Below the pieces are notes generated by a model. The model ran no database searches. It was not told the origin of the DNA and saw nothing but the letters and a program-made list of their open reading frames with translations. The translations under genes were made by a program, and so were the position numbers. 48,243 bases of DNA from Myceligenerans pegani (GTDB lineage Bacteria > Actinomycetota > Actinomycetes > Actinomycetales > Cellulomonadaceae), in assembly GCF_014892515.1 (NCBI RefSeq), contig NZ_JADBGR010000111.1:17859-66101 (forward strand), written 5' to 3'. Of the stretch, positions 1 through 7,918 are shown in pieces. Within the stretch, counting starts at the first letter, position 1. Each line of letters starts with the position of its first letter.

Positions 1-34
1 GTGCGGGGGCTCCGCCCCCGCAAGAAATGACGAA

Positions 35-70
35 GGCGGCGCGGCCCTCCAATGGAGGGCACACGCCGCC
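35..70 (-). terminator. Stem-loop downstream of tRNA-Tyr
   Basis: Outer arms GGCGGCG (35-41) and CGCCGCC (64-70) enclose inner arms GCCCTCC (44-50) and GGAGGGC (54-60). Read on the minus strand, the hairpin starts 10 bases after the tRNA 3' end and is followed by a moderately T-rich stretch. It is a likely intrinsic terminator for the tRNA. A second GC hairpin (3-21) lies just beyond. Confidence 0.6.
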
Positions 71-80
71 TGCCGTCTCG

Positions 81-162
81 TGGCGGGTGAGGGATTCGAA
101 CCCCCGTAGGCAGTGCCAGCTGATTTACAGTCAGCCCCCTTTGGCCGCTCGGGTAACCCGCC
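81..162 (-). tRNA. tRNA-Tyr (GTA anticodon)
   Basis: On the minus strand the sequence begins GGCGGGT and ends ACCCGCC plus discriminator A, which gives a perfect 7-bp acceptor stem. The anticodon loop reads CTGTAAA, so the anticodon is GTA (Tyr). The T arm contains GGTTCGAATCC. The length of 82 nt with a long variable arm fits a class II bacterial tRNA-Tyr. CCA is not encoded. Confidence 0.95.
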
Positions 163-288
163 GTGGTGCGGGAGCAACACTAACCCGTCCGGGGCCCGCA
201 CGGGAAATCGAATGTCGCATCACGGCCGGTGATCACGCTCACAGGCCCATCGGCCCGGTCGCGTCGGCTTCCGCCTTATCGTGGCCGG

Positions 289-1326
289 GTGAGCTCGACC
301 GTGCCCGACGAGGCATCCCCCCGGCCGCACCGTTCCGCCGGACCCGGCCGGCCGTCGTCGGACCTCACCGGCCGCGCCCCCGCGGACGACATCGGCGGCG
401 GGCCGGAGCACGGCACGGCGCACGGCGCGGAGCACCGCCCGGACCGCTGGGGCCTCCCCCTCGGCTTCGCGGCGTTCCTGTTCTGGGGCATCGGCATGCC
501 GCTGTTCTTCCCGCTGCTGGAGCCGGCGGGCGCGATCGAGATCATCGCGCAGCGGATCCTGTGGAGTCTGTTCTTCTGCCTGCTGGCGCTGCTCGCGATA
601 CGGTCACTCGGCGAGCTGCGGACGATCCTGACGAGCCCGCGCACGGTGGGAACGCTGGCGATCGCCTCGGCACTGATCGTCGTGAACTGGACGGTGTACG
701 TGTACGGCGTCCTGACCGAGCGACTGCTCGACGCCGCGCTCGGGTACTTCCTGAACCCCGTGGTGACGGTGCTGCTCGCGGTCCTGGTGCTCCGCGAGCG
801 TCTCCGGCCGGCCCAGTGGGTCGCCGTGGGGCTGGGGCTCGCGGCGGTCGTGGTGATCGCGACGGGCGTGAGCGGATTGCCGTGGATCGCGGTGTGCCTC
901 GCGCTGTCGTTCTCGGTGTACGGGCTGGTGAAGAACCGGACGGGCCGCTCGGTGGGCGCACTGCCGGGGCTGACGGTGGAGACGCTGCTGGCGGCTCCGG
1001 TGGCGGCGGGGTACCTGATCTGGCTCGGCGAGGCCAACACCTTCGCGGATCACGGCCCGGGCCATGCGGCGCTGCTGGCGTCGGCGGGGATCATCACGGC
1101 GCTGCCGCTGCTGCTGTTCGGGGCGGCGGCGCGCCGGCTGCCGCTGTCGGTGATCGGGATGATGCAGTATCTCGCGCCGACGCTGCAGTTCCTGGTCGCG
1201 GTCCTGATCCTGGGCGAGCACATGCCGCCGGCGCGCTGGGCGGGCTTCGCCCTCGTCTGGGCGGCCATCGTGACCCTGGCGTGGGACGCCCTGCGGGCGA
1301 CGCGCCGCAACCCGCGCCCGCGCTAG
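289..1326 (+). CDS. rarD: RarD-type EamA/DMT family transporter
   Basis: Integral membrane protein with about ten hydrophobic segments, arranged as two EamA repeats after a polar 50-60 residue N-terminal tail. Characteristic RarD features are the early FWGIGMPLFFPLL segment, the QRILWSLFF stretch, VNWTVYVYGV, LGYFLNP and, near the end, MQYLAPTLQFL followed by a conserved GE. RarD proteins are drug/metabolite superfamily permeases. The name comes from a chloramphenicol-sensitivity phenotype and the substrate is not established. I chose GTG at 289 because TATCGT (279-284) sits just upstream of it, where a -10 box for a leaderless mRNA would be. An ATG at 229 is in frame but has neither a ribosome site nor a conserved N-terminus. 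Nothing in the sequence suggests a functional link to its neighbours. Confidence 0.85.
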   Translation: MSSTVPDEASPRPHRSAGPGRPSSDLTGRAPADDIGGGPEHGTAHGAEHRPDRWGLPLGFAAFLFWGIGMPLFFPLLEPAGAIEIIAQRILWSLFFCLLALLAIRSLGELRTILTSPRTVGTLAIASALIVVNWTVYVYGVLTERLLDAALGYFLNPVVTVLLAVLVLRERLRPAQWVAVGLGLAAVVVIATGVSGLPWIAVCLALSFSVYGLVKNRTGRSVGALPGLTVETLLAAPVAAGYLIWLGEANTFADHGPGHAALLASAGIITALPLLLFGAAARRLPLSVIGMMQYLAPTLQFLVAVLILGEHMPPARWAGFALVWAAIVTLAWDALRATRRNPRPR

Positions 1327-1437
1327 CGGTCGCGGGCCGAGTGGTCGGTTCCATGCGTGGTCGGCTCCATGTCGCGGGATCGGTCGCTCGGGGAGCCGAT
1401 CATCCGACGTCGGACCGGCCACGGACGGCGGGGACGC

Positions 1438-2280
1438 TCAACCCTCCGCCAGAAGTTTCTCCAGGGCGATCGCCACGCCGTCCTCGTCGTTGGAGCCGAC
1501 GACGTCGTCCGCGCCCGCGAGCACGGCCTCGTGGGCGTTGGCGACGGCGATGCCGCGGCCCGCCCAGCGCAGCATCGGCAGATCGACCGGCATGTCGCCG
1601 AACGCCCAGACGTCTCGCGCGACGACGCCGAGCCGGTCGCACCACCGCTCGAGGGTCGCGGACTTGGTGACGTCCAGCGGGTTGAGCTCCGCCAGGCCGA
1701 TCGCTCCGGAGTAGGCGAGGTTGGCCCGTCCGTGCGCGATCCGCCCGACGACGTCCTGCAGCGCGCCGGGCTCCGTGACCGGGGACTGCGCGATCAGTTT
1801 GAGGACGGGATCCAGGCCGAGGGTGTGCTCCACGAGCAGGGCGCGGTGTGCGGCCGTGATCCCGGGTTCGGCGAAGTCGGGCGAGGACACGAAGGCGGGA
1901 TCGTAGGCGGGGCCGCTGACACGCTCGGCGACGAGGGCGACGTCGGGCAGCGTGGTGCGCAGTTCGGCGACGAGCGAGCCGACGACGTCGTCGGCGAAGC
2001 CCCACGACTCGATCACCTGATCGGCGGCGAGGTCCCAGACCGCTCCCCCGCCGAAGCAGATCACGTGTCCGTGCCCGCCCACCAGATCGGCGAGGTGCCC
2101 GAGGGCGCGCGCGGGGCGGGCGGTGACGAACACGACCTCGATGCCCTCGTCCTCGACGGCCGCGAGCGCCTCACGGGACCTGTCGGACACGGTTCCCCCG
2201 GTCCGCAGCAGGGTGCCGTCGAGGTCCGTCGCGATGACGCGGGGGCGGTTCGCGGGTGCGGGGCGGGGAGGGATGGTCAC
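1438..2280 (-). CDS. Cof-type HAD family hydrolase
   Basis: A 280-residue haloacid-dehalogenase phosphatase of the Cof/IIB subfamily. Motif I is DLDGT (Asp19 and Asp21 from the chosen start), the Ser/Thr motif lies around VFVTAR, a conserved Lys precedes the cap, and the C-terminal motif is GDMPVDLPML, which supplies the Mg-binding acids. Such enzymes dephosphorylate small phosphometabolites, often sugar phosphates or flavin/PLP precursors, but the substrate cannot be read from sequence. GTG at 2280 is chosen because TACCGT (2287-2292 on the minus strand) lies 6 bases upstream, matching a leaderless promoter. An upstream extension to 2358 is open but shows no family similarity. The gene is divergent from the ArsR-like gene, with a 135-bp shared region between them. 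Confidence 0.8.
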   Translation of the reverse strand: MTIPPRPAPANRPRVIATDLDGTLLRTGGTVSDRSREALAAVEDEGIEVVFVTARPARALGHLADLVGGHGHVICFGGGAVWDLAADQVIESWGFADDVVGSLVAELRTTLPDVALVAERVSGPAYDPAFVSSPDFAEPGITAAHRALLVEHTLGLDPVLKLIAQSPVTEPGALQDVVGRIAHGRANLAYSGAIGLAELNPLDVTKSATLERWCDRLGVVARDVWAFGDMPVDLPMLRWAGRGIAVANAHEAVLAGADDVVGSNDEDGVAIALEKLLAEG

Positions 2281-2415
2281 CCCGCAACGGTACTGCGACG
2301 CGGTGTTCCCGGAAACGCTCGTTACTTTCCTTGTCAGCTCAAACATGGACGTATTCACTGGTACCGGGAGCCGCGCAACCCGTCAGGTTCCCGCATCCGC
2401 ATGAAGGGCTCCGCG

Positions 2416-3384
2416 ATGCTGCGTCTCATCTTCACTCCGGAAGACCTGGCCCGCGTCCGGCTCGCGCCGGGTCCCGATCCGTTGTGGGAGTCGCTGCTGA
2501 GCGCCCACCAGGTGCACGCGCTCGACGGTGCTCGGATCTTCGGGGCCTGGCACCGGCGGGTCGTGCCGGACATGCCGCGCGCGGCACTGCCCTACCTGGC
2601 GCTCACCCCGCCGGTCGGGTATTCGCCCGACTTCCTGACGCCGGAGGGCGGCAGCACCGACTTCGCGGCGGGGGCCGAGAACATGCTGTACACGCCTCCG
2701 GAGCGGATCGCGGCGGAACTCGGCGTCCTGGGGCGTGACCGGAGGATGCCGGGGTGGGCGCACGACCTGGCCGAGGGGTCGCCCCGTGCGCTGCGCAGCC
2801 TCCGGGCGGCGATGGCGGCGTTCCATGCGCACGCCGTCGAGCCGGTCTGGTCCCGGGTGCGGCGCGTGGTCGACGCGGATCGGTCGGCCCGGACGCAGGT
2901 GCTGGCGGCGTCGGGCGTCGAGGCGGTCCTGTCGACGTTGCATCCGACGACGACGTGGGCCGACGGCGTGCTGACGGTGCACAGCCGCGTGATGCGTCGC
3001 GACATCCACCTGGCCGGGCGGGGGCTGACCCTGGTCCCCTCCTATTTCTGCTGGCGCATGCCCATCACGCTCGCGAATCCCGATCTGGCGCCCGTGCTGG
3101 TGTTCCCGGTCGCGCACGAGCGGCACCTGCTCGACGAGCCGGCGGGAGGCGAGGGCGCGCTCGCGGCGCTGCTCGGGCGGACGCGGGCCAGGGCGCTGCG
3201 GGAGCTTGCCGGATCGGCGTCGACGACGCTGCTGGCGCAGCGGATGGACATCTCGCCGGCGTCGGCGTCGGAGCACACGACGGTACTGCGTCGCGCCGGG
3301 CTGGTGGCGTCGCAGCGCGACGGGCGGCGCGTGGTGCACGTCCTGACGGAGCTGGGCCAGGGCCTGCTGGAGGGGACGACCTAA
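2416..3384 (+). CDS. ArsR-like winged-helix transcriptional regulator with large N-terminal domain
   Basis: A 322-residue protein. The last 80 residues form a winged helix of ArsR type: a helix ending in LAGSASTTLLAQRM, the recognition segment SPASASEHTTVLRRAGLV and the wing SQRDGRRVVHVLT. The N-terminal 240 residues resemble the uncharacterised domain often called DUF5937 in actinobacterial ArsR-like regulators (recalled from family knowledge). No metal-binding Cys motif is seen, so the ligand is unknown. ATG at 2416 follows AAGGG (2404-2408). A possible promoter is TTGTCA (2331-2336) with TATTCA (2352-2357), although the spacing is short. The last four bases overlap the convergent DUF2834 gene, and the terminal 28 bp recur at 5516-5543. 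Confidence 0.75.
   Translation: MLRLIFTPEDLARVRLAPGPDPLWESLLSAHQVHALDGARIFGAWHRRVVPDMPRAALPYLALTPPVGYSPDFLTPEGGSTDFAAGAENMLYTPPERIAAELGVLGRDRRMPGWAHDLAEGSPRALRSLRAAMAAFHAHAVEPVWSRVRRVVDADRSARTQVLAASGVEAVLSTLHPTTTWADGVLTVHSRVMRRDIHLAGRGLTLVPSYFCWRMPITLANPDLAPVLVFPVAHERHLLDEPAGGEGALAALLGRTRARALRELAGSASTTLLAQRMDISPASASEHTTVLRRAGLVASQRDGRRVVHVLTELGQGLLEGTT
3353..3380 (+). repeat. 3' end of ArsR-like gene, duplicated at 5516-5543
   Basis: These 28 bp match 5516-5543 with one mismatch (G versus A). Here they encode the C-terminal residues of the ArsR-like protein. The other copy lies in a noncoding junction. Confidence 0.85.
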
Positions 3385-3785
3385 CCGGCGTGGCCGTCCG
3401 TATCGGCCCGGGAACGCCGGTCCGCCGGTGCGGCGCTCCGGCGGAGGGCAAGTTCGCGCAGGCCGAGGAAGAGGGGGAGGGTGAAGGCGATGGCGACCGC
3501 GAAGCTGAGCGGCACGAGCACCCAGACCCAGCGGGCCCAGCCGAGCCGGGCGCCTTCGGCGAGCATGAACAGGCATGCGGCGACAGCGACGACGATGACG
3601 TCCACCGCCGCCGAGGAACTGGCCGCGTTGGCGAACCAGCCCTCGAGATAGCCGATCCCTTGCGGGTCGGCGATGAACGCGATGTTGAAGGCCCAGGTGC
3701 CGACAAGGCCGGTGACCGCGAGCACGAACCAGGCGACGGCCAGGGCGATGCGGACGCGGGAACGGATCGCCGATGGTGCGGTCAT
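3381..3785 (-). CDS. DUF2834 domain membrane protein
   Basis: A 134-residue protein with four predicted membrane helices (about 10-35, 48-70, 75-95 and 85-110 in rough terms). It carries the DUF2834 signatures: an N-terminal helix, the middle FIADPQGIGYLEGWFANAAS-like region, and near the C-terminus an R-W-x-W helix followed by FTLPLFLGLRE. The function of DUF2834 is unknown. The gene is divergent from merR with only 47 bp between the starts, and has a clear AGGAGG ribosome site (3791-3796, minus strand). It shares its upstream region with the MerR promoter/operator, so co-regulation by the MerR protein is likely. Its 3' end overlaps the ArsR-like gene by 4 bp. Confidence 0.8.
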   Translation of the reverse strand: MTAPSAIRSRVRIALAVAWFVLAVTGLVGTWAFNIAFIADPQGIGYLEGWFANAASSSAAVDVIVVAVAACLFMLAEGARLGWARWVWVLVPLSFAVAIAFTLPLFLGLRELALRRSAAPADRRSRADTDGHAG

Positions 3786-3797
3786 GACATCCTCCTA

Positions 3798-3829
3798 TTG
3801 ATACTCAAACTATCGATAGTTATGCTATC
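3798..3829 (+). promoter_or_regulatory. Divergent promoter with MerR-type operator in the spacer
   Basis: On the plus strand TTGATA (3798-3803), a 17-bp spacer and TATGCT (3821-3826) form a near-consensus promoter. Its start point would fall at the A of the merR ATG at 3833, giving a leaderless mRNA. The spacer contains the perfect 14-bp palindrome AACTATCGATAGTT (3808-3821), and a second inverted repeat GATAG/CTATC (3815-3829) overlaps the -10. MerR-family activators classically bind palindromes between -35 and -10, so autoregulation and control of the divergent DUF2834 gene are inferred. Confidence 0.7.
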
Positions 3830-3832
3830 AGC

Positions 3833-4483
3833 ATGCGGATCTCGGAACTCAGCGAACGGAGCGGCGTCAGCCCTGCCTCGATCAAGTACTACATCCGGGA
3901 GGGACTGCTGCCCGGCGGTGAGCGAACCGGCTACAACTCGACCGAGTACGACGAGAGCCATGTCGGCCGCCTCCGCCTGATCAGGGCGCTGATCGACACG
4001 GGTGGACTCACGGTCGCCGCCGCCCGCAAGGTCATCGGGGCGATCGACGATCCCGGCATCTCCCTCGACCACGTCCTCGGGATCGCGCAGCAGGCGATGC
4101 CGGAGAGTGCCGAGCCGCCGTCGGACATCGCCCTCGATCGCGTGCGTGCGGTGATGCGCGAGCGCGGCTGGTCGACCGTCGCCGAGAACCCCGGCATCAC
4201 GCTCGCGGCGACCGCGCTGGACGACTTCGCCGCGACCGGCCGGACCGATCTGACCGCACTGCTGTCACGCTATGCCGCGGCGATCGATCTGATCGCGGAG
4301 GCGGACCTCGACTTCGTCGCAGCGCGCGGCGGCGACCGCGACCAGGCCGCCGAGACGGTCGTCGTCGGAATCGCACTCGGTGACGTGCTGCTGGCAGGTC
4401 TGCGCCGCATCGCACAGGAATCCCTCACCCACCGGCGCTACCGGGGCGGCGTCGTCCCGAGCGACAGGAAGGAACCCTCATGA
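3833..4483 (+). CDS. MerR family transcriptional regulator
   Basis: A 216-residue protein. Residues 1-70 form the MerR winged HTH (ISELSERSGVSPASIKYYIREGLL, then the wing with YNSTEYDESHVGRLRLI). A short linker follows, then a C-terminal domain of about 130 residues without the Cys pattern of metal sensors, so it probably binds an organic ligand or none. The spaced -35/-10 pair places the transcript start on the ATG. Its stop overlaps the next start (ATGA at 4480-4483), so translational coupling with the membrane protein downstream is expected. Together with the divergent DUF2834 gene this forms a compact regulator plus two-membrane-protein module. Confidence 0.85.
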   Translation: MRISELSERSGVSPASIKYYIREGLLPGGERTGYNSTEYDESHVGRLRLIRALIDTGGLTVAAARKVIGAIDDPGISLDHVLGIAQQAMPESAEPPSDIALDRVRAVMRERGWSTVAENPGITLAATALDDFAATGRTDLTALLSRYAAAIDLIAEADLDFVAARGGDRDQAAETVVVGIALGDVLLAGLRRIAQESLTHRRYRGGVVPSDRKEPS

Positions 4484-5502
4484 CTCCGCCCTCGACCGCA
4501 CCGCTCCGGGCCGCCGCGCCCCTTCCCGCACTGCCCAGCCCTGACCGCTGGCACCGGCCGCTCGTCGGCCTCGCGGTCACCATGGCCGCCCTCACCGTCG
4601 CGACAGCCGTCCTCGCCATCGTGGACCCGCGGGAGATCCTCGGCCAGAACGCGTGGTTCAAGCCGCTGAAGTTCGCCCTCTCGATCGGGATCTACGCCGT
4701 CACCCTGGCCTGGCTCATCGGCCGGACGCAGCGCTTCCGGCGTACCGCCGACACACTCGGCACCGCGACCGCCGTCGCACTGCTCGTCGAGATCGCCGTC
4801 ATCGCCGGCGCGGCGGCGGCCGGCACCACGAGCCACTTCAACATCGCCACCCCGCTGAACGCCACGCTCTGGGCGACGATGGGTGCGTCCATCATCGTCG
4901 TCTGGGTCGCGACCCTCGTCGTCGGAATCGCCGTCGCTCTCGATCCCGGCCCTGACGCGGCCCGGAACCTCGCCGTCCGCGCCGGCGTCGTACTCGGGCT
5001 CGTCGGCATGGGCCTCGCCTTCCTCATGACCACCCCCAACGCCGACCAGATCGACGACTTCCAAGGCATCGCCGGCGCGCACGCGGTCGGTGTCGCGGAC
5101 GGCGGACCCGGCCTGCCGTTCCTCGGCTGGAGCACCGAAGGCGGCGACCTGCGCATCCCGCACTTCTTCGGACTGCACGCACTGCAGGCGATCCCGCTCG
5201 GCCTGCTCGCACTCGAACTGCTCGCCCGCGGCATCGCCCCGCTCCGGGACAGCCGGGTGCGCTCCCGACTCGTGCTCGTCGGCGCGCTCGCGTTCGCGGC
5301 GACGATCGGCATCCTCACCTGGCAGGCGCTCGCCGGCGAGTCGATCGTGCGCCCCTCCGCCCCGACCCTCGCCGCCGGCGCGGCAACCGTCGTCGGCACG
5401 CTCGTCGCGGCGGGCGCCGTGCTCGTGACCGGCACCCGCTCGGCCGGACCGGGATCTCCCCGGAGGACTCCGACCCGCCCACGTGGGCCGCGACCGGGGT
5501 GA
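4480..5502 (+). CDS. Multi-pass membrane protein of unknown function
   Basis: A 340-residue protein with about eight hydrophobic helices (roughly 28-50, 62-82, 95-118, 125-155, 170-188, 225-245, 260-280 and 290-320). Between helices 5 and 6 is a polar loop with NADQIDDFQGIAGAHAVGV and a GLPFLGWSTEGGDLRIPHFFGLHALQ segment. Its His and aromatic residues would be expected to be conserved. I do not recognise a named family. It is translationally coupled to merR. The last 13 residues (RRTPTRPRGPRPG) are encoded by a 54-bp copy of the antisense strand of the tdk 3' end, so the native C-terminus was probably replaced during a rearrangement. Confidence 0.7.
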   Translation: MTPPSTAPLRAAAPLPALPSPDRWHRPLVGLAVTMAALTVATAVLAIVDPREILGQNAWFKPLKFALSIGIYAVTLAWLIGRTQRFRRTADTLGTATAVALLVEIAVIAGAAAAGTTSHFNIATPLNATLWATMGASIIVVWVATLVVGIAVALDPGPDAARNLAVRAGVVLGLVGMGLAFLMTTPNADQIDDFQGIAGAHAVGVADGGPGLPFLGWSTEGGDLRIPHFFGLHALQAIPLGLLALELLARGIAPLRDSRVRSRLVLVGALAFAATIGILTWQALAGESIVRPSAPTLAAGAATVVGTLVAAGAVLVTGTRSAGPGSPRRTPTRPRGPRPG

Positions 5503-5543
5503 GGGCGTCACCGGGTGGGCCAGGGCCTGCTGAAGGGGACGAC
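5464..5543 (+). repeat. Mosaic junction: tdk 3'-end copy joined to ArsR-gene 3'-end copy
   Basis: Bases 5464-5517 match 6553-6606 (the tdk 3' end) with two mismatches. Bases 5516-5543 match 3353-3380 (the ArsR-like gene 3' end) with one mismatch. The two fragments overlap by two bases (TG) and keep the orientation they have at their source genes. The block sits exactly between the merR/membrane-protein cargo and the hydrolase cargo. Confidence 0.85.
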
Positions 5544-5625
5544 GACGTCACCGGAGTTCTCCGGCCCTCGGGGTCCGTTGCTCCTCGCTTGGCCTCCGGT
5601 CGTCCTGAGGCCCTAACTTCGGGGC

Positions 5626-6510
5626 ATGGGTACGAGCGAAGCACACGTGCGGGAGTCGCGGCTTCCCGAGCCGGTCGACGTCGTCGTGGACGAGGCGCGC
5701 ATCGCGACCTACGTCCTGGATCCGGAGCGCGGGACCCCGGCGGGGGACGTGGTGTTCTGCCACGGCACGCCGTGGTCGGCGCAGGTGTGGGCGGAGGCGG
5801 CGCGGCACCTGGGCAACGGGTACCGGGTGTTCCTGTGGGACATGCCCGGCTACGGGAGATCGGCGCAGGATCCGGAGGTGCAGGTCGATCTCGCCTCCCA
5901 GATGTCGCGGCTTGCCGCGCTGCTCGCGCACTGGGGCCTGGACCGGCCGCACGTCGTGGCGCACGACATCGGAGGGGCCGTGGCGCTCGGTGCTCACCTG
6001 CTGCACGGCCGGGAGTACGCCGGGCTCTTCCTCTGGGACGTGGTGACACTCGAGCCGTGGGGATCGCCGTTCTTCCGGTTGGTCGCCGAGCACGGCGACG
6101 TCTTCGCTCAGCTTCCGGCCGCGCTCCACGCGGCCCTGGTCCGGGAGTACATCGCCGGTGCCGGCCGCCACCAGCTGACGGCCGGCTGGCTGGACACGCT
6201 GACCGGGCCGTGGCTGGGGGCGACCGGTCAGACGGCGTTCTACCGCCAGATCGCCGCGCTCCGGGTCGAGCACACCCGGCCTGTCGTGGCGCGCCTGGGA
6301 CAGGTGCGCTGTCCGGTGGCGATCGGCTGGGGCGAGCGGGATCCCTGGATACCGCTGGAGCAGGCCACACGACTGCGGGACCTGCTTCCTGGACAACCGT
6401 CGGTGCTCACACTGGCGGACGTGGGCCATCTCGCCCCGGTCGAGGCGTCGGCACCCGTGTCCCGCGCCCTCGACGACTGGCTCGGCGGTTCCATGGCGCG
6501 CGACGGCTGA
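5626..6510 (+). CDS. Alpha/beta-fold hydrolase with Asp nucleophile
   Basis: A 294-residue alpha/beta hydrolase. The oxyanion motif is HGTPW (46-50). The nucleophile elbow is V-A-H-D-I-G-G with Asp114 instead of Ser, the pattern of haloalkane/haloacetate dehalogenases and epoxide hydrolases. The acid is Asp239 (GERDPW) and the catalytic His is His268 (DVGHLAP). A cap domain lies at about 140-215. The likely reaction is hydrolysis of an epoxide or carbon-halogen bond by an alkyl-enzyme ester, but the halide-stabilising residues cannot be assigned with confidence. TAACTT at 5614-5619, 6 bases before the ATG, suggests a leaderless transcript. The gene lies between the mosaic scar and tdk, in a position that looks like acquired cargo. 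Confidence 0.8.
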   Translation: MGTSEAHVRESRLPEPVDVVVDEARIATYVLDPERGTPAGDVVFCHGTPWSAQVWAEAARHLGNGYRVFLWDMPGYGRSAQDPEVQVDLASQMSRLAALLAHWGLDRPHVVAHDIGGAVALGAHLLHGREYAGLFLWDVVTLEPWGSPFFRLVAEHGDVFAQLPAALHAALVREYIAGAGRHQLTAGWLDTLTGPWLGATGQTAFYRQIAALRVEHTRPVVARLGQVRCPVAIGWGERDPWIPLEQATRLRDLLPGQPSVLTLADVGHLAPVEASAPVSRALDDWLGGSMARDG

Positions 6511-6523
6511 GCCATCGGTCCCG

Positions 6524-7111
6524 TCAGCGGTGACGGCGGCAGCGGGCCTCGTAGGACTCCGCCCCGCCCACGTGGGCCGCGACCGGGGTGAGGGCGTCGC
6601 CGGGTGTGGCCGGTCCGGCGTCGGGCACCCGGATGTGGAACGCCGCCTCCGCACCACAGACCACGCAGACCGCGGTGAGCTTGTCGACCGACTCGGCGAG
6701 CGCCATGAGCGCCGGCATCGGCGCGAACGGGCGGCCGTCGAACGTGACGGACAGGCCGGCGACCACGACGACGAGGCCGCGCCCGGCCAGGACGGAGGCG
6801 ACGGGGACGAGGTCGTCGCCGAAGAACTGCGCCTCGTCGACCGCGACGAGTTCGGTGTCCGGGCCCAGCAGGCCGGGGATCGAGGATGCGGTGTCGACGG
6901 TGCGTGACGGCAGTTCCAGTCCCGAGTGGGACGTGACGCGCCCGGTCCCCTCCCGGGTGTCGAGTTCGTGGCTGACGACGGCGACGCCGCGCCGGGCGAT
7001 CTGCGCGCGCCGCACCCGCCGCACCAGTTCCTCGGACTTGCCGGCGAACATCGGGCCGGCGATCACCTCGATGCGGCCCCGGCCGAACCCGTCGTCCATG
7101 GGGTCAGTCAA
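6524..7111 (-). CDS. tdk: Thymidine kinase
   Basis: A 195-residue type II thymidine kinase that phosphorylates thymidine with ATP in pyrimidine salvage. The P-loop is GPMFAGKSEE (19-28), Walker B is DEAQFF (92-97, with the catalytic Glu), and the zinc-binding lasso has C149-x2-C152 and a C-terminal C191-x2-H194. The length matches the family. ATG at 7111 is used, with a second Met four residues later. The gene is convergent with the hydrolase (13 bp between their ends). Its 3' end is the source of the 54-bp duplicate at 5464. Confidence 0.92.
   Translation of the reverse strand: MTDPMDDGFGRGRIEVIAGPMFAGKSEELVRRVRRAQIARRGVAVVSHELDTREGTGRVTSHSGLELPSRTVDTASSIPGLLGPDTELVAVDEAQFFGDDLVPVASVLAGRGLVVVVAGLSVTFDGRPFAPMPALMALAESVDKLTAVCVVCGAEAAFHIRVPDAGPATPGDALTPVAAHVGGAESYEARCRRHR
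6553..6606 (+). repeat. tdk 3' end, duplicated at 5464-5517
   Basis: This is the parental copy of the duplicated 54 bp. On the minus strand it encodes the thymidine kinase segment GDALTPVAAHVGGAES near the zinc site. The other copy forms the 3' end of the membrane-protein gene. Confidence 0.85.
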
Positions 7112-7133
7112 GCACCGGTCGGTCGAGGGGACA

Positions 7134-7850
7134 TCAGGGCGACAGCAGGAGAAGTTCGTTCCCGTCCGGGTCGGTGAGGAGGATCTCGCCGGACCGCTCC
7201 CGTTCCGTCGCGCGCGTGGCGCCCAGACTGACGAGGCGATCGGCCTCGGTCCGCGGGTCGTTCCCGTCGGGCGCCAGTTCGAGGCTCAGGCGGTTGACGC
7301 CGGTCGACGGCTTCGGGTAGAGCGGACCGCCGCTCCAGGTGATCTTGACCCCGCCACGCGGGGACTGGATCGCGGTCTCCTCGTCCTGGTCCCAGACCAG
7401 CCGCCAGTCCAGGGCACGGCTCCAGAAGTACCCGGTCACGGGGAACCCCTCGCAGTTCAGCGCGCCGATCTTGCCGCAGCCCGCGAGGAACTGATTCTCC
7501 GGCTCGATCACGCAGAACTCGTTCCCCTCGGGATCGGCGAGGACGACATGCCCCTCGTCGCCGCGCTGCCCGACGTCGTACGGCGCGCCACCGTGCTCCA
7601 GTGCTCGGGACACGGTCCGCTCCTGGTCCTCGAGCGACGTGCTCGTGACGTCGAAGTGCATGCGGTTGCGGCCGGACTTCGGCTCCGCCGTCGGGACGAA
7701 GTGGAGCCCGAATCCGGCGTCGGCGTCACGTACCCGCGCGCCGTCGTCCGACACCGTCTCGACCTCCCAGCCGAGGACCGCCGCCCAGAACCGCGCCAGC
7801 GCGGCGGGGTCGACGGCGTCGTAGCGAACGGCGACGAGTCTGGCTGCCAT
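7134..7850 (-). CDS. VOC family protein with two glyoxalase-like domains
   Basis: A 238-residue protein made of two tandem vicinal-oxygen-chelate (glyoxalase_6-like) halves, about 1-120 and 122-238. Each half has the pattern of a small-molecule binding domain: a helix with ALARFWAAVLGW, a strand with LHFVP, HFDV, then LADPEGNEFCV in the first half and LTDPDGNELLLL in the second. Actinobacteria carry many such proteins of undefined function, some of which are bleomycin-type resistance or dioxygenase relatives. ATG 7850 is taken as the start because the extra 12 upstream residues are low-complexity. It has the same strand and similar sequence as the next gene, so the pair may have arisen by duplication. 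Confidence 0.75.
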   Translation of the reverse strand: MAARLVAVRYDAVDPAALARFWAAVLGWEVETVSDDGARVRDADAGFGLHFVPTAEPKSGRNRMHFDVTSTSLEDQERTVSRALEHGGAPYDVGQRGDEGHVVLADPEGNEFCVIEPENQFLAGCGKIGALNCEGFPVTGYFWSRALDWRLVWDQDEETAIQSPRGGVKITWSGGPLYPKPSTGVNRLSLELAPDGNDPRTEADRLVSLGATRATERERSGEILLTDPDGNELLLLSP

Positions 7851-7918
7851 GCCTCGACGGTAGCCCTGCGGCCGCGGACGGACCACGGAATTCTCGGGCG
7901 GCGCGGGCAGGACGTGGC

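Noticed and set aside
3-21. Strong GC hairpin at the left edge as a terminator of an upstream gene
   Set aside because: No gene end is visible on its left, so it cannot be assigned; it may belong to a gene outside the window.
1341-1371. Tandem repeat GTGGTCGGTTCCATG / GTGGTCGGCTCCATG, 16-bp period
   Set aside because: Only two units in a short convergent gap and no sign of function; probably a local slippage duplication.
27-1670. Long open frame covering the tRNA and rarD
   Set aside because: It runs antisense through tRNA-Tyr and out of frame through rarD and the HAD gene; its product is Arg/Ala/Gly-rich without homology.
4438-5511. Acidic/Arg-rich open frame opposite the membrane protein
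   Set aside because: It is antisense to the merR-coupled gene with no start signal; a composition shadow.
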